A stretch of DNA of 45,398 nt from Antrodiella citrinella (Eukaryota; Basidiomycota; Agaricomycetes; Polyporales; Steccherinaceae), in the NCBI GenBank assembly GCA_004802725.1, contig SGPM01000202.1, positions 1-45,398 on the forward strand. Direction: 5' to 3'. The notes under the pieces are model-generated. The model saw only the letters and a program-made list of their open reading frames with translations, did no database searches and was not told the origin of the DNA. Shown here in pieces: positions 11,326 to 21,765 of the stretch (within the stretch, counting starts at the first letter, position 1; the number at the start of each line of letters is the position of its first letter). The position numbers and the translations under genes are program-made.

Positions 11326-12178
11326 AGGCAACAACGTCAGTCAAAAGCCACGGCGACGGAACAGCTGGGCCTCACTGATATACGTCAATATTTGATGGCT
11401 CGCTACGTTCCGCAGACCTGACTTCAAAAGCCTTCTCTGCATTCAAATGTGTAACATCATGTCTAGAGCTGCGGGGTTTGAGGAAGGCATGAGTCTGGTG
11501 GTAAACGACGGTATGAATAGGACCATACCGACTCTTGGCGATGCATATTGCGTTGTGCGTGGGATGAAAACGGGATCTCGTGGCGATCCTGGATACATCT
11601 TACATATCATTGACGCTGCTCCCGTCATCTTGGGAGACACAGAGGGGCCCTCGCGAGAGAATATACGACAGTCGAGTGAGGAATTCTGTTCCCTTTCCGA
11701 CCTCCCGTAAACGAGAACCTACATGGAGGCCAGCAGACGGCGAGTCGGCTCGGATGATGGATTGAATATGTTCGAGGAGTGCACTGAGACACCAGAGACG
11801 ATAAGGAACGTCTTAATTTGTCGTAGCATGCATAAGAGCGTTGGACGCGGGGATGTAGTAGGATTTCGGTCTCCGGAGGACCGGGGTCGCGTCGAGCGCT
11901 TTCCACACGGGGCTGCTGGACAACATGTACAAACAATCATGTGTGCAGTTTCTTCTGCATGATTCTAACAGGACCCGCGGGTTGAGGCTAGGGACCAGAA
12001 TTTCACACTTCGACCGCTTGAATGTCCCGGTTAGGGCATATTTGGGGCAAATGTCTGGAAACCGACCAGGGATCCATGGTTTTCCGATGTCAGGAATGTC
12101 ACATAGCGGTAACAACGTCGAAGAAACACTCTCATTAGTTTACAACAATCTAAGGAATGAGCCGCTATCGCACAGTGA
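11326..12178. other. No confident gene
   Basis: A + strand reading 11447-11710 (MCNIMSRAAGFEEGMSL...) and a minus-strand reading over 11443-11640 are open, but neither shows a domain nor joins to anything by plausible introns. Possibly remnants related to the antisense fragment to the left. Confidence 0.35.
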
Positions 12179-13192
12179 TCAACCCAAACGCTGACCGGAA
12201 CCCCAAGCATGCCCAGTAGCAGCTGCCGCAGTGGGCGGAGGAGCGTCCTGACCACCCAACCCACCCAACGGTCTCCTCGGGGGAACAACCCTTACGCCAG
12301 ACCCACTCGCAAAGCTCGCACCAGACCCTCCCGTACTTCCACTCGCCTGCGAATGCGAGATGAAACCCCTCAGCCACATCGGTGCCGCGCCATACCTCTC
12401 CACGGTCCTCGCCTCCCACACGCCCCACCACCAAAGATGCCCGACAACGGCGCCGGTGACGCTAGACGCTGCTACCCGGTGTCCGCCCATGATAAGGTCG
12501 AACGCGATGAGGACGTAGGGGTACCAGGTAATGGGCATCGTGACCAGCCCGAAGAGGGATGTCTGGGTGAGTGGTGGAGCTAGGCGGGCGGACATGTAGA
12601 CGAGGCAGATGAGAAAGGGACGGGAGTGAAGGAAAGAGCCGAGGGGGATGTTGAGAGCCTGAAAGTGAGAGGGAAGTGAGAACAGCAGATGGGAGGAACA
12701 GAGCAGGACGTACGAAGATGGCTGCTGCTGCTCCAATAAGCTGCCATGCGTAGTCGGCAGACCTGCGCGTGTAATACGACGACTCTATCTGCTCTGAGGT
12801 TCGACTGCAAAACCAGTCAGAATCCAATGTGCACCCTTAAACGGTCAATGAAGAGCTTACTAGAGTGTTATCAGGTCGAACAGGTATTGTAACCCCACCG
12901 CTGTAAGTATCAAGTTGAGCAAACCTTTGACGACCGCTTCGAGCATGCTACTCACATCCGAGGAAGAACGAGGTAGGCAGTCGCCAGAGCTAAGCAAGAG
13001 CTCAACGATACTTCAAGATGGCATCCTATATAATCAACGCACCTCGAAATCCCGAAATACGGCAGACTGCACGTAGAACCATCTGTACGGCGACATTAGA
13101 TGTAGCAGTATAGGGCCCGTGACAATCAGCGACGAGGCACAAAGGAACCTCGTTACAGGTGGAATCTTCATGATCTCCTCCATGAACGACAT
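12179..13192 (-). CDS. Derlin (Der1/Dfm1 family), ER-associated degradation
   Basis: Five exons: 13192-13043, 12989-12956 (34 bases), 12900-12861 (40 bases), 12804-12714, 12658-12179; all phases close and give 264 residues. Derlins are rhomboid-like ER membrane proteins that help pull misfolded proteins out for proteasomal degradation. Family marks: N-terminal MSFMEEIMKIPPVTRFLC, then LWRLPTSFFLG, the GLQYLFDLITLYRTSEQIES stretch, TRRSADYAWQLIG, TMPITWYPYVLIAFDLIMGG and GAVVGHLWWW. There is no catalytic Ser/His dyad, as expected for a derlin. The last ~80 residues are a Gly/Ser/Ala/Pro-rich cytosolic tail (SGSTGGSGASFASGSG). A TAGGGTTAGGG motif lies about 106 bases upstream of the ATG. Start chosen on the canonical derlin N-terminus. 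Der1 and Dfm1 types were not separated. Confidence 0.9.
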
Positions 13193-14162
13193 GTTGCCGA
13201 CGAAAGCGTAGAAAAAGAGTTGTTGGGGATGGAAAGGAGAGAGTTGTGGGCAAGTGACGGGAAAGCCGCGGTATCGGACACGTATTTGCTCCTAGTCTAG
13301 GGTTAGGGTGTCAAGGAAACCCCGTGTCGGGGTTATGGTCAAGCGCTGAGCCTGGACTAGTATGAGTCACGATCAACGTTCAACAACAACTCCTTGATTC
13401 TACGAAACTCTTGACCTATAAGGCCTTACAATATTGCCCTAGCCCGCTGTAGAGGACTATGTGTATGGCCGATATCTGCATTTCAATCGCGCTATTGCCA
13501 ATGAACGTTTAAGATAATCACCATGATAGTGAGCCTTGACCACCGTTTTTTTCTCTGTCCAGACTCGCCACAACCATGAACTCACGGTTTCGCTAGACAT
13601 CCCCGCAGGATATGTCCCTAGATCTTTTATTGACAAAGGAGATATGACTCGAGATTTTGCATTGTGCGACTCTTTTTGTCCTCCACCGACAACCGCCGCA
13701 GAACACCACACAACTTCGTGTTCTTGTTATCTAATATCGATTCCTCGTAACGCTTGGGTCGTTTTGATTTTGGCTATTATTGACTGCCACTTGGAACTCG
13801 GTACGCCGCACTCACTGTACTTCTGCGGTCGTTGCTGACGGTCGGCAAAACACTAAGTGCTTCTCTCCACTCGCAACATGCGAAGAGCGCGTATCTATAC
13901 TCCGCGAGTCAAGCTCCTTTGTGCCACTGCCCATCCATGTATGTGCGCAGCCGCCTCGTACTTTGTAGGTGCGGAGTTTGTAACCATAGTCCATTGTTCA
14001 CTGCCTCGTGGCTTTGCTATCCTATCATGATCATGGACATGAGCTATGGCCACCATCCAGAGCGCTTTGTAGCGGGCATATAAAGGTCTTTCATCATTCC
14101 TTCGTGTCATTTCTCTCCATCTCCATCTCAATACCTCAGTTGCTTCACCACATAGACCCCTC
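13193..14162. promoter_or_regulatory. Promoter of derlin (-) and of kinase-like copy 2 (+)
   Basis: Holds TAGGGTTAGGG at about 13298-13308 next to derlin and a TATA element (GCATATAAAGG, about 14077) some 85 bases before the ATG at 14163. The promoter of copy 2 thus survives although its reading frame does not. No gene in between. Confidence 0.45.
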
Positions 14163-14660
14163 ATGACGAGTCTCGGTATCCCAGGCAGCGATCGCGTCGT
14201 ATGGCACCAAACATGGCCGCGCAAGCCGAACGGCGGCGCCCTCCCTCGGAACCCTGCTCCCAATGGCCACCGACCTCCGAACAGACTCATGTGGGCTCAC
14301 ACGTTCGACGAATTCTGCTGGATCTCGCGGTATACCGACATACCCAACATCCGCACCATGTGGTCGCGCTCCATGATCAAGGAATTCGGCGAGCTCTAAA
14401 ACTCGGAGCTGGAGTACACGTTCTTCGAGTGCCCCGAGTACGTCGCGGAGTCGCGCAAGAAGAAGCCGTGGCCGGTGTTGAAGATAAAGGGTGAGGATGG
14501 GACTATGAAGGGCGTGCGGATGGACCCTACGCTGGGCGTGCTTGACGAGGGCTATGACCACGAGAGGTTGCCTCTACGCGTGGGTGGACTCGGACGACGA
14601 TGTCGGAGAAGGCCAATGTCGAAGCAGGAATACGCTAGAGGTGTAAGGTGCCTCCGGCGT
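14163..14660 (+). pseudogene. Kinase-like protein copy 2, N-terminal remnant with nonsense codon
   Basis: Matches the N-terminus of copy 1 (3827): WPRKPNGG...GHRPPNRLMWAH, DEFCWISRY, MWSRSMIKEFGEL, then YVAESRKKKPWPVLKIKGE. At 14397-14399 a TAA stands where copy 1 has a Tyr codon (GEMYNSAMEDYFF versus GEL-stop-NSELEYTFF), a likely TAC to TAA change. Around 14575 the frame shifts before an acidic VDSDDDVGEG stretch matching VLIDSDEDDAYIG of copy 1. Nothing of the kinase-like C-terminus is present. Five bases missing from copy 1 near 4010 are present here, so this remnant keeps the older frame at that point. Confidence 0.75.
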
Positions 14661-15178
14661 AGGGCAAGGCCTCTATAAGACGTCGAAGGTATGTCTTATT
14701 CATGTTCATATAACTGTCCAAATGGTCTGATCGGAGTGTGTCCAGAAGCAGATGAGGATGCATCAGAAGACGACCAGGAAGATATGTCTTCAGACGTCGC
14801 TGAAGGATTCTTCCTAGCCGAGGCTGCTGGTTTTGCACACCTCCGTTCGGACTCGTCCTCCTGGACTTTCTCTGACTCAGCAAGCAGAGAACACATCACC
14901 TGGGCGTCGACATGTACTGAAGTATATGAGGGCAAAGGAGACCAGATCACGCAGTGGGCCGGGAGAATGGCTGACATCGGGTCTGACCGGTCCCGCAACT
15001 TAGTCCAAATACCAATATCAACCTACATAATGCCGCGCTCGAAATCGTCGAACCAACATCTTTTTCCCGTCTGCCACGACCGTCCACCGTTCAGAATACC
15101 GCATTCATACCACTCCTCCTTGATCAAATCTGTCACGGTGACACCAGCCTACCCCAGTTCCCTACCTCAGTTCCAAAC
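14661..15178. other. No confident gene; open reading with acidic N-terminus
   Basis: A + strand frame from 14691 is open to 15362 (PEADEDASEDDQEDMSSD near its start) and overlaps the next gene in another frame. No domain. It may be decayed sequence belonging to copy 2. Confidence 0.3.
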
Positions 15179-15794
15179 ATGTTTCCCAGGATTTTCCGTA
15201 ATTCTTTACTCCGCGTACGCACCGCGGCGAGCAGGATCTTCACCCGCCACCGCACTTCACGCCTTCAAGTCGTACACGCTCATTCGATACATACCGCTGC
15301 GATCCGTTTCACCGACCCCCATGTCTATCGTCGTCAACTCATGGAGCAGAAGCATGCTGTAGAGGACGTTCAAGATTACGCACGTATCTGTGGCGCGGAT
15401 GCCGCTGGAGCTCATCGTGGGGTTATCGCGTGAGTTCTACATTTTTTATTCATCCTCTGCGCTCTGACTTGCGACGCAGCGGTGGGTTTCATGCAGGAAC
15501 AAGGACGCCAGGCGGCGACTCGTTCAAGCGTGTGGTTGTCACGTTCTTCGACCGGTTCGGAAATCAAATGTACTTCTATCGGCGATCCGACGGAACGTTT
15601 TGGGATCGCCTGCATGTCCCTGATTCCAGAGACCCGGCAAACAAACCACTCTGGTGCGTCCACGACGATTACGTGGGAATAACTCTCTCGCAGTTCGAAC
15701 TGTAAGTCATGCACACTTGACGTCTTAACTTGCTGATCACGGCTCTCTCATTAGGAAGACGCCACCGCCAGTCACAGATGACAATCTGCCGTAG
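15179..15794 (+). CDS. Small protein (170 aa) with mitochondrial-type N-terminus, unknown function
   Basis: Three exons: 15179-15429, 15480-15701, 15755-15794; GTGAGT and GTAAGT donors, CAG and TAG acceptors; length exactly 171 codons. Begins MFPRIFRNSLLRVRTAASRI, rich in Arg, without acidic residues and amphipathic, as in mitochondrial presequences. The mature part carries TAAIRFTDPHVYRRQL, FKRVVVTFFDRFGNQMYFYR, SDGTFWDRLHVPDSR and LWCVHDDYVGITLSQFEL, then a short Pro-rich end. No family recognised. Its frame and splicing are undamaged, in contrast with the remnants on either side. Targeting is inferred from composition only; an alternative start or upstream exon is possible. Confidence 0.6.
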
Positions 15795-16637
15795 ATTAGA
15801 TATGTCTGAGAATAACACATTGTAACGTTGTTTCAGTATCCAATCCTTGAGCAGTCGGCAACAGGACAGCCTGACTGTGCCAGTGGAAGGCGACGTGCAG
15901 TTTGACTCCCGAGGCACGAGGGAGTCCAAACTAATGCTTACTAAGTACGATGTCCGAAAGCGGCAGAACGCGCTACAAGACACGCTCTCTCAAGCTTCGT
16001 GTATCGTGTTCCCTCACTCTCCATCGTCCTCTCATTCGCTCAGGTATTTTCTCGTCCCAGCCCACCATCCCAGCGTTTTAGTGGTGGTGAGTCGTGCTCG
16101 TTACGGCTTGCTTTCACTTCACGCTCAAGTCGGAATTTGGCCGAAATTCGGCCTTTGGCCCTTCTCGTCTCAAGATCTTACGGACTTCGGACTTCGCAGC
16201 TCGTTCCACACCATTTCAGTGAACGAAAGCTTTCGTTCAGACTTTTCGCTGCGAACATCCGAGTCACGAGTCTTTGTTTTTCGCCTTCCGCGAAGCGGAA
16301 GGCCTGGCCAAATTTCCGTCTTCCCCCAACCTCGTTATCTCTGACTACACATTTACTACGTACATATTTCCTCGTTCGTTAGCTAGGACATCGAACCCTT
16401 AGGAAGCGTCAGCCACGGCGAAGGCCTCGCGGGATGTACACGGACGCCCGCCGAACAGGGCAATGGCTTCTGAATCAAACATGTGCAAATACCGGAGTGG
16501 GCGGGCGCGCCTAAGATACTAGATACATGCGGTTGGCCCGATCGGGAAGCTGACTCAGCAGGCCGGGTCTAGGAGGAACATCTGTTGACCTCGAGTCTCC
16601 CTAACCCCTGACTCAGATATCAGACATTATCGTACCT
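15795..16637. other. Intergenic with strong palindromes
   Basis: No gene. Contains an 18-base perfect palindrome (GAACGAAAGCTTTCGTTC, 16221-16238) and a hairpin with a 9-bp stem and GAA loop (GCCTTCCGC / GCGGAAGGC, 16283-16303), among direct short repeats of ACGGACTTCGGACTTCG type near 16180. Homology to the kinase A upstream region starts only at about 16584. Confidence 0.5.
16221..16303. repeat. Palindrome plus 9-bp-stem hairpin
   Basis: 16221-16238 is self-complementary over 18 bases; 16283-16291 pairs with 16295-16303 across a three-base loop. Could be a remnant of a mobile element end or an RNA hairpin; no target duplication was found. Confidence 0.6.
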
Positions 16638-18137
16638 ATGACCCTCCTGCACCTCTGGTGGCGACAAGTGGTCGCTCGTTTATCCTGCAGACTCTGGAGA
16701 CCGATGGCGCGCACCATACCGGCCGTGAAAACGCCGCTTAACGCAACACCGCTGAACGTTGGTATCGACGGACAACCGCTCTATGGATTGACCTACGCGT
16801 CTGAGCCATTGGGATTCGGATGGGCGCAGTTGGACTTTGGGCAGAAAATTGGCCCTCATGGACGATACACCATCGAGCGCAAGCTCGGCTGGGGTACGAA
16901 TTCAAGCACCTGGCTTGCCCGCGATACCATGGCCCAGAGATTTGTCGCCGTCAAAGTGACTACTAGCTTCGCCACTGATATGGATCGCAAGAACTTGGTT
17001 TGGGAGGCCGACGCCCTCAACGCCGTGTCACACCTCCCACTGTCTCCGCACTGTATTCGCGTCCTGGAAAGTCACTTCACTCTGCCTGGGAAGGGCCTCT
17101 CTGGCGATAATCATCTGTGTTTCGTGACACCAGTTTATGGCGGAGACGTAGAAAGTTTATGGAGCGCGATCGAGGCTCTTCCTACACCCGTGGCTAAGCG
17201 GATTTTGCTGCATCTCCTTCGTGGGATAGCTCACGTGCATAGTCGAGGCTTTGTTCACGCTGATATCAAGATGAGCAACATATTCTTCGATACCGTTTTA
17301 TCGACACACGATATCGAGAAATTTCTAGCCACCGACCCTCCTCGTCGCCACGATCCGGAGAATTCTCCATGGGGGATAATGCAATCAGCCGTGTCACAAC
17401 CGTTGCCCATGATCTCTTCGGATCAAGCGCAAAGAGCCAACTTCTTACTTGGAGACCTCGGGTGTGGTATGTGTCTCTGTGAATTTTATGTGTTCTTTCT
17501 AATCATTGATTTTTAGCTCAACCGTCNCGTCTTCGCGATGGCAGCACNGCCAACTACGTCCTGTATCGTGCACCGGAAGTGTGGATGAACGGCGAATGGG
17601 ACAAACCTGCTGACATATGGGCTTTTGGCTGTTTGGTNCGTTACACGTGATTTTTTGTCGNGGTANTAGACAGAGCNCTGACACTTCAAGGTGNGCGGCA
17701 GATATTTGAGCTTCTTACTGGCCACCCTCTGTTTCAATGGGAGGTGAATGACGAGTGGGGACTGTCTGAGACCCAGAATATGCTCTATCAAATGTCATGC
17801 AGGACCGGCGACTGGTTCATGGGAAAGCAGCTCTCTTCACTCCCCGGCGCAGTCCGCTATTTCAAGAATGAAAATGGCTATAGTGAGTGCTTGCTCTGCG
17901 AGTTCAGTCTGACGTCTTGTTGATCTTGTCCTAGGCAACTTCATTTCTGACAAAGAGGTCGTTTTCGAAGATGATCCTTTTGACTACTGCATCGCACGGG
18001 TCACAAACAGGTTCACAGATTCGCAGGAGCTGGAAATTGGAGCCTTGATGAAGCGCTGCTTGCGTTTGGTTCCTGAGGACCGCGCAACTGCTGAAGACTT
18101 GCTTACGGATGCATGGTTTTCCGACGTTGCTGCTTAG
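16638..18137 (+). CDS. SRPK-like Ser/Thr protein kinase B, intact (443 aa)
   Basis: Four exons: 16638-17466, 17517-17635, 17702-17882, 17935-18137; introns 50, 66 and 52 bases; exactly 444 codons. Glycine loop LGWGTNSS at ~83-90, VAVKV Lys at ~106, HADIKMSN catalytic loop with Asp ~209, DLG ~273-275, then YRAPEVW, DIWAFGC, and the end of the large lobe with EDRATAEDLLTDAWF. The SR-protein-kinase style (HADIK, DLG) suggests phosphorylation of Arg-Ser-type substrates; the real substrate is unknown. Relative to copy A it has five extra codons near residue 36-41 and a complete C-terminus. Seven ambiguous bases lie between 17527 and 17694, two of them in exon 2 and the rest in intron 2; no codon is interrupted in a damaging way that can be judged. 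Confidence 0.85.
17527..17694. other. Seven ambiguous bases inside a near-identical paralogue tract
   Basis: Ns at about 17527, 17548, 17638, 17661, 17666, 17677 and 17694. Every other base here equals kinase A (10623-10790). This is the pattern expected if reads from the two copies, or two haplotypes, were mixed in assembly. Confidence 0.8.
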
Positions 18138-18412
18138 TAGCCCAGCTGTTTCTCATAACCACCGCTCCTTAATCTTCACATCTTGTCCACCAATCCCTAT
18201 CTGCATCGGCCTGTATATTACAAAGGAAACCAGTGCTGTCAATATGTACATGTATGATATGACATCGTCCAATATAATTCAGCCCCTTTCACGGTGTTCG
18301 ACTTGCGACTCCGTGAAACAAGCATGACGTTCGAGACATGCGCAAAAATACAAGAAACTTTTCGTAGAGTACGAAAATGCACGACAATTCTCGCCATTGT
18401 TCGCGTTCTCTA

Positions 18413-20020
18413 CTAGATGACCTCCAGCTCTTTAAACAATAGGTCCCGTCTCGCACGGCGCCAGTCTGTCTTCAAATTGCTCTCAAAACTCTGCCAATAC
18501 GGATTCTCGTCCACACTCTGTACCGATGTCTCCGCTTCCATCATCGTGCACCTCGTGCTACACTTGTCCCAAGAAGGTATATGCACCCTCTCTCCCTTCT
18601 CAATTGCCTCTTGTTCGGCTTTGTACCTTGCGAGGTCCTTCTCGCGCATGCTCTTCAGCCATTGCTTCCAGCTCATCGACCGACCGAAGTCGATCACGCG
18701 GAAAGACGGGGTCTTGAGGGAGCGAGCGATCGGAGGTTTCGTCAGGGGACCTGGTTGGACGACGATGTTGCGTTCGCAGAAGGACTGGTGGATAATCTCA
18801 TTGATGTGGAGACGCATCAGCAGGGAGTAGCACTGGCAGGTCGCACTGGTGCCAAAGTCTGGTAATCAGCAGAAACCACAAAAGATCGGAATGAAGACGT
18901 ACCGCTCTTCTCGACTCATGCGACCGATGTTGAGAGGAGTACCGCATTGCTCCATAAGCAAGATTGGACTTCGTCGATTTCATGGGCGGCGCGAGCTCAG
19001 GTCATAATCCTGCTTCTCACCCTCAGGCTCGTACACGGGTACATAGTAGCCAAAGAACTTCGGCACGACCGCACAGCTGGGGGACAAGGTCTGCATGAAC
19101 GGTGATAGCAAATGGTAGCCGCAATATTCATCACTGAGGTGCGCAGGAAAGTCGTTGTACGTCTTGGCTTCGGATGCGAGGATCTCTCGTGCGTTGCGCT
19201 GCTGGATGGCTAGCTTCATAGACTGTACCGGGGCGAGCTGTGGATGCTGTGAAAGTGGTGAGAGGTTCGAGGAGGCTGAGAGGGGAATAGTACACATGGG
19301 AATGGTGACCTGTGCCCATGCGGTGTTTAGGCTCCATGTATAGATGTGCGGTGTGACTCATAGACCCGTCTTGCCCCTTCTCAGCATGTTGAGCTTTCGT
19401 TGCGATGCAAGCCAGGAGAGTGGGATACACCCGCTTGTAAACGAAAGCGGTCCGCTTCTTCTTCGCATCGTCGGTCTTGTGCGTTTCGTATCCCGTTTCC
19501 CCTTCGTATACCTTGTCCCCCTCATCGTCAAAGAAATCTGAGGTCCCTGCGACGTCAACCAAAGACCCTTCGTCATAGTAGCGACCGTCACATGCCATGG
19601 AGACGCCATGAGGGTCATGAACGATCAGCGTGTCTGGGAAGTACTGCGCTGGAATGCTCTCTTCAAGCTTGGGAATACCAACGACGGAGAAAGGTCCACC
19701 TTGATAGCAGCCAGAGAGGGCTCTCCCGGAACTAAGTCTGCAGGTGCAAGGACGTCGACACAGGTAGTGACTGCCCAGGGACCCAGCCGTCATCGCTATA
19801 TATGGCAGCGAGCCCGAGTCTTCTTGCGGTCGCTGGTACCCAGCCGGCGAATTATAATCACCATATGCAAAATCAGTCTGGACTGTCAGTCCCACCCGCG
19901 TGCCATACTCGTCGTCGGAGAACTTGAAAGAATTGTCGCTGGGCAGTGCAGAAATTAACGCGCGAAACCGTTGCTTCCACGCGGAATGGCTGGGTTCTCG
20001 TCGTACCGGAGGGCTCGTGC
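18413..20020 (-). pseudogene. Kinase-like protein copy 3, nonsense codon plus frameshift
   Basis: Closest to copy 1 in the shared C-terminal two thirds: PKLEESIPAQYFPDTLIVHD, YLSP-like HHSHVYYSPLSLLEP, KLAIQQRNAREILASEAKTY, PSCAVVPKFFGYYVPVY, LLMEQCGTPL, then after intron 18846-18902 IIHQSFCERNIVVQPGPL and FRVIDFGRSMSW, ending at a TAG at 18413. Two lesions: a frame change at about 19205-19225 between RPGTVY and KLAIQQ (eight bases short of copy 1), and an in-frame TGA at complement 18980-18982 exactly where copy 1 has Trp (YPWQKRSP versus RP-stop-NRRSP). Sequence above ~19700 (TVQTDFAYGDYNSPAGYQRP) does not resemble copy 1, so the 5' end is replaced or strongly diverged. Confidence 0.75.
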
Positions 20021-20464
20021 GTATCCGACGAAATCACCGAAAACGGATGGGTGACCCGCGCATAGATGCGGGCCCGACTATTGTTGCTTAATAAAGGAGA
20101 GAAGAAGAGCTACCCTCCTAACGTCCTATCTTTACAACGCGGTCAGCAGTATTTGGGTCCGTCCGTTCATGTGTCCTATATGAGAGCATAGATCATGTTG
20201 ACCAACTTAAACCGTAACATTTGAGACGTGCGGTGCGGGGGAATAATGAGTCAATGAGGGCCTTGATTATGCTTATTCACCGCCTCCTAGGTCACAGTGC
20301 CTCGTGGAGGTAGGCTGTAATGCGAATTTGTCCTCTGTAACAAGACTAGATGTAAAACTGATAAGACCGAGGTATTTTCTCAAACGGTGAGCCACTCACT
20401 ATATGGCCGGCACAGTTGTCGAGAAGTTCGAGACCCTGCGCACAAGGCGACCGGAGACCATCTG
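20021..20464. other. 3' flank duplicated at 30957-31083
   Basis: No gene. The stretch about 20217-20345 reappears in the same orientation at about 30957-31083 with few differences (shared GAGACGTGCGGTGCG, CACCTCCTAGGTCACAGTG-type blocks). It is the 3' flank of the membrane gene and of its scrambled duplicate. Confidence 0.7.
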
Positions 20465-21765
20465 TTATTTGTACACTCCAGTCAGCAAGTTATCGAGCAT
20501 AATTCCAGAAATGCGATGTCGACAGACCAAGGCTAGGATAGCTGATGGAAAGAGATTAATGACTCCCAGATTCACGAGTTCCGTGGACAAGAGCGTGGCG
20601 TTGACGGCTATGCTGATTTTCCACCGTTCAGCACCCGTCATGCGTCGTGAGTGATGTCTATCGAAACCACTTACACGAGCAAAAAGTAGAAGAGACCATC
20701 TTGAAGTATACGATCCAGGAGCCGTGTGCGCGTACCAAACGAACCAAGTCTTCGGATTCTGCTGACAGTCAGGATGAAGACGGTGAGGTCGAGGAGGAGT
20801 GTGGAAGCAAAGACACCAATGAACGAAACGGTCGCAGCGACGATCCATAGGTTGTAAAAGGTGCCCGTGATAATCTCTGAAGAGACGTCTGAGCCTTCGA
20901 AGTTCCAATTTTCACCGAGGAATGTGCGAACTCAGTCTCACCTGCCACGATGAATGCCCATTGACCAATGAGAAGGATGATCAGGGGAATTACCACCCTG
21001 CGCTCGAAAGACCATACGATCATTCTAAAGAAATGAAGCACTGTCATTCAAGGTATGCAGATTTCGAGAAAGATAGACTTGCGCTCGTATAGCTAGGTTC
21101 AGAGTGGCGAGAGCATTCGTGACACTGCTAGTGAGCTGATCGGAATCGCAGACCTTTAGATAATTGTAGCTATCGGCGTAGGAAGACACACGCACGAGCA
21201 GCAATATGTACGCACTCTTACCCCCTACGAGTACATATAAACTGTCAGGATCTTCGAATTGAACCAAACCCGGACCTGGGGTGGGTGGTACATTGCCATA
21301 AATGCTTGAAACTTGAGCTAAGTCAAGGTGATCGTCACTGCATAATATCAGTACTTACGCAACGCAGACAGTGAATAGAGCAAGATAACGTCCGGCGAAG
21401 TACGAGATCTGATGAGTGGGTTTGTAGTCAGGAGACGGTAATCGCAGGCACAGAGTCGCACATACCATCGGCCACGTTACTGCTTTCCTCTGCATAATAA
21501 AGCTCCACTCGAAATCGAGAGATGTCAGAAACTCCCACCTGATCCATTATGTTAGAATAGCATGTGTAAATTGTTCAAAGAGGTACTTACAAATATGCCC
21601 CAGATACAGCATACGCAACAGCCGTCACTGGAGAAGTACATAAATGAGACAGCATCAGCAGCGTACGCGTGGAAAATGGGAACGGGACTGACTTGGGAGT
21701 TCTAGGAGAAGTTCGTCCAAAAAATCCGAGACTCGCAAGTAATCGGTGCCGTTATTTGCTGCCAT
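20465..21765 (-). CDS. Seven-helix basidiomycete membrane protein, nine exons, 276 aa
   Basis: Exons in order: 21765-21693, 21627-21591, 21538-21466, 21408-21359, 21304-21229, 21153-21083, 21024-20942, 20894-20675, 20612-20465; all phases close to exactly 277 codons. N-terminus MAANNGTDYLRVSDFLDELL, then AVSGAYLWEFLTSLDFEWSF, ISYFAGRYLALFTVCV, LTSSVTNALATLNLAIRA, RRVVIPLIILLIGQWAFIVA, FYNLWIVAATVSFIGVFAST, and VNLGVINLFPSAILALV. The WEFLTSLDFEW motif followed by a FAGRYLALF-type helix is, from memory, shared by a large uncharacterised Agaricomycete family. Intron 6 (21025-21082) uses a GC donor (GCAAGT) with AG acceptor. Function unknown; receptor or transporter cannot be told apart. Confidence 0.85.
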
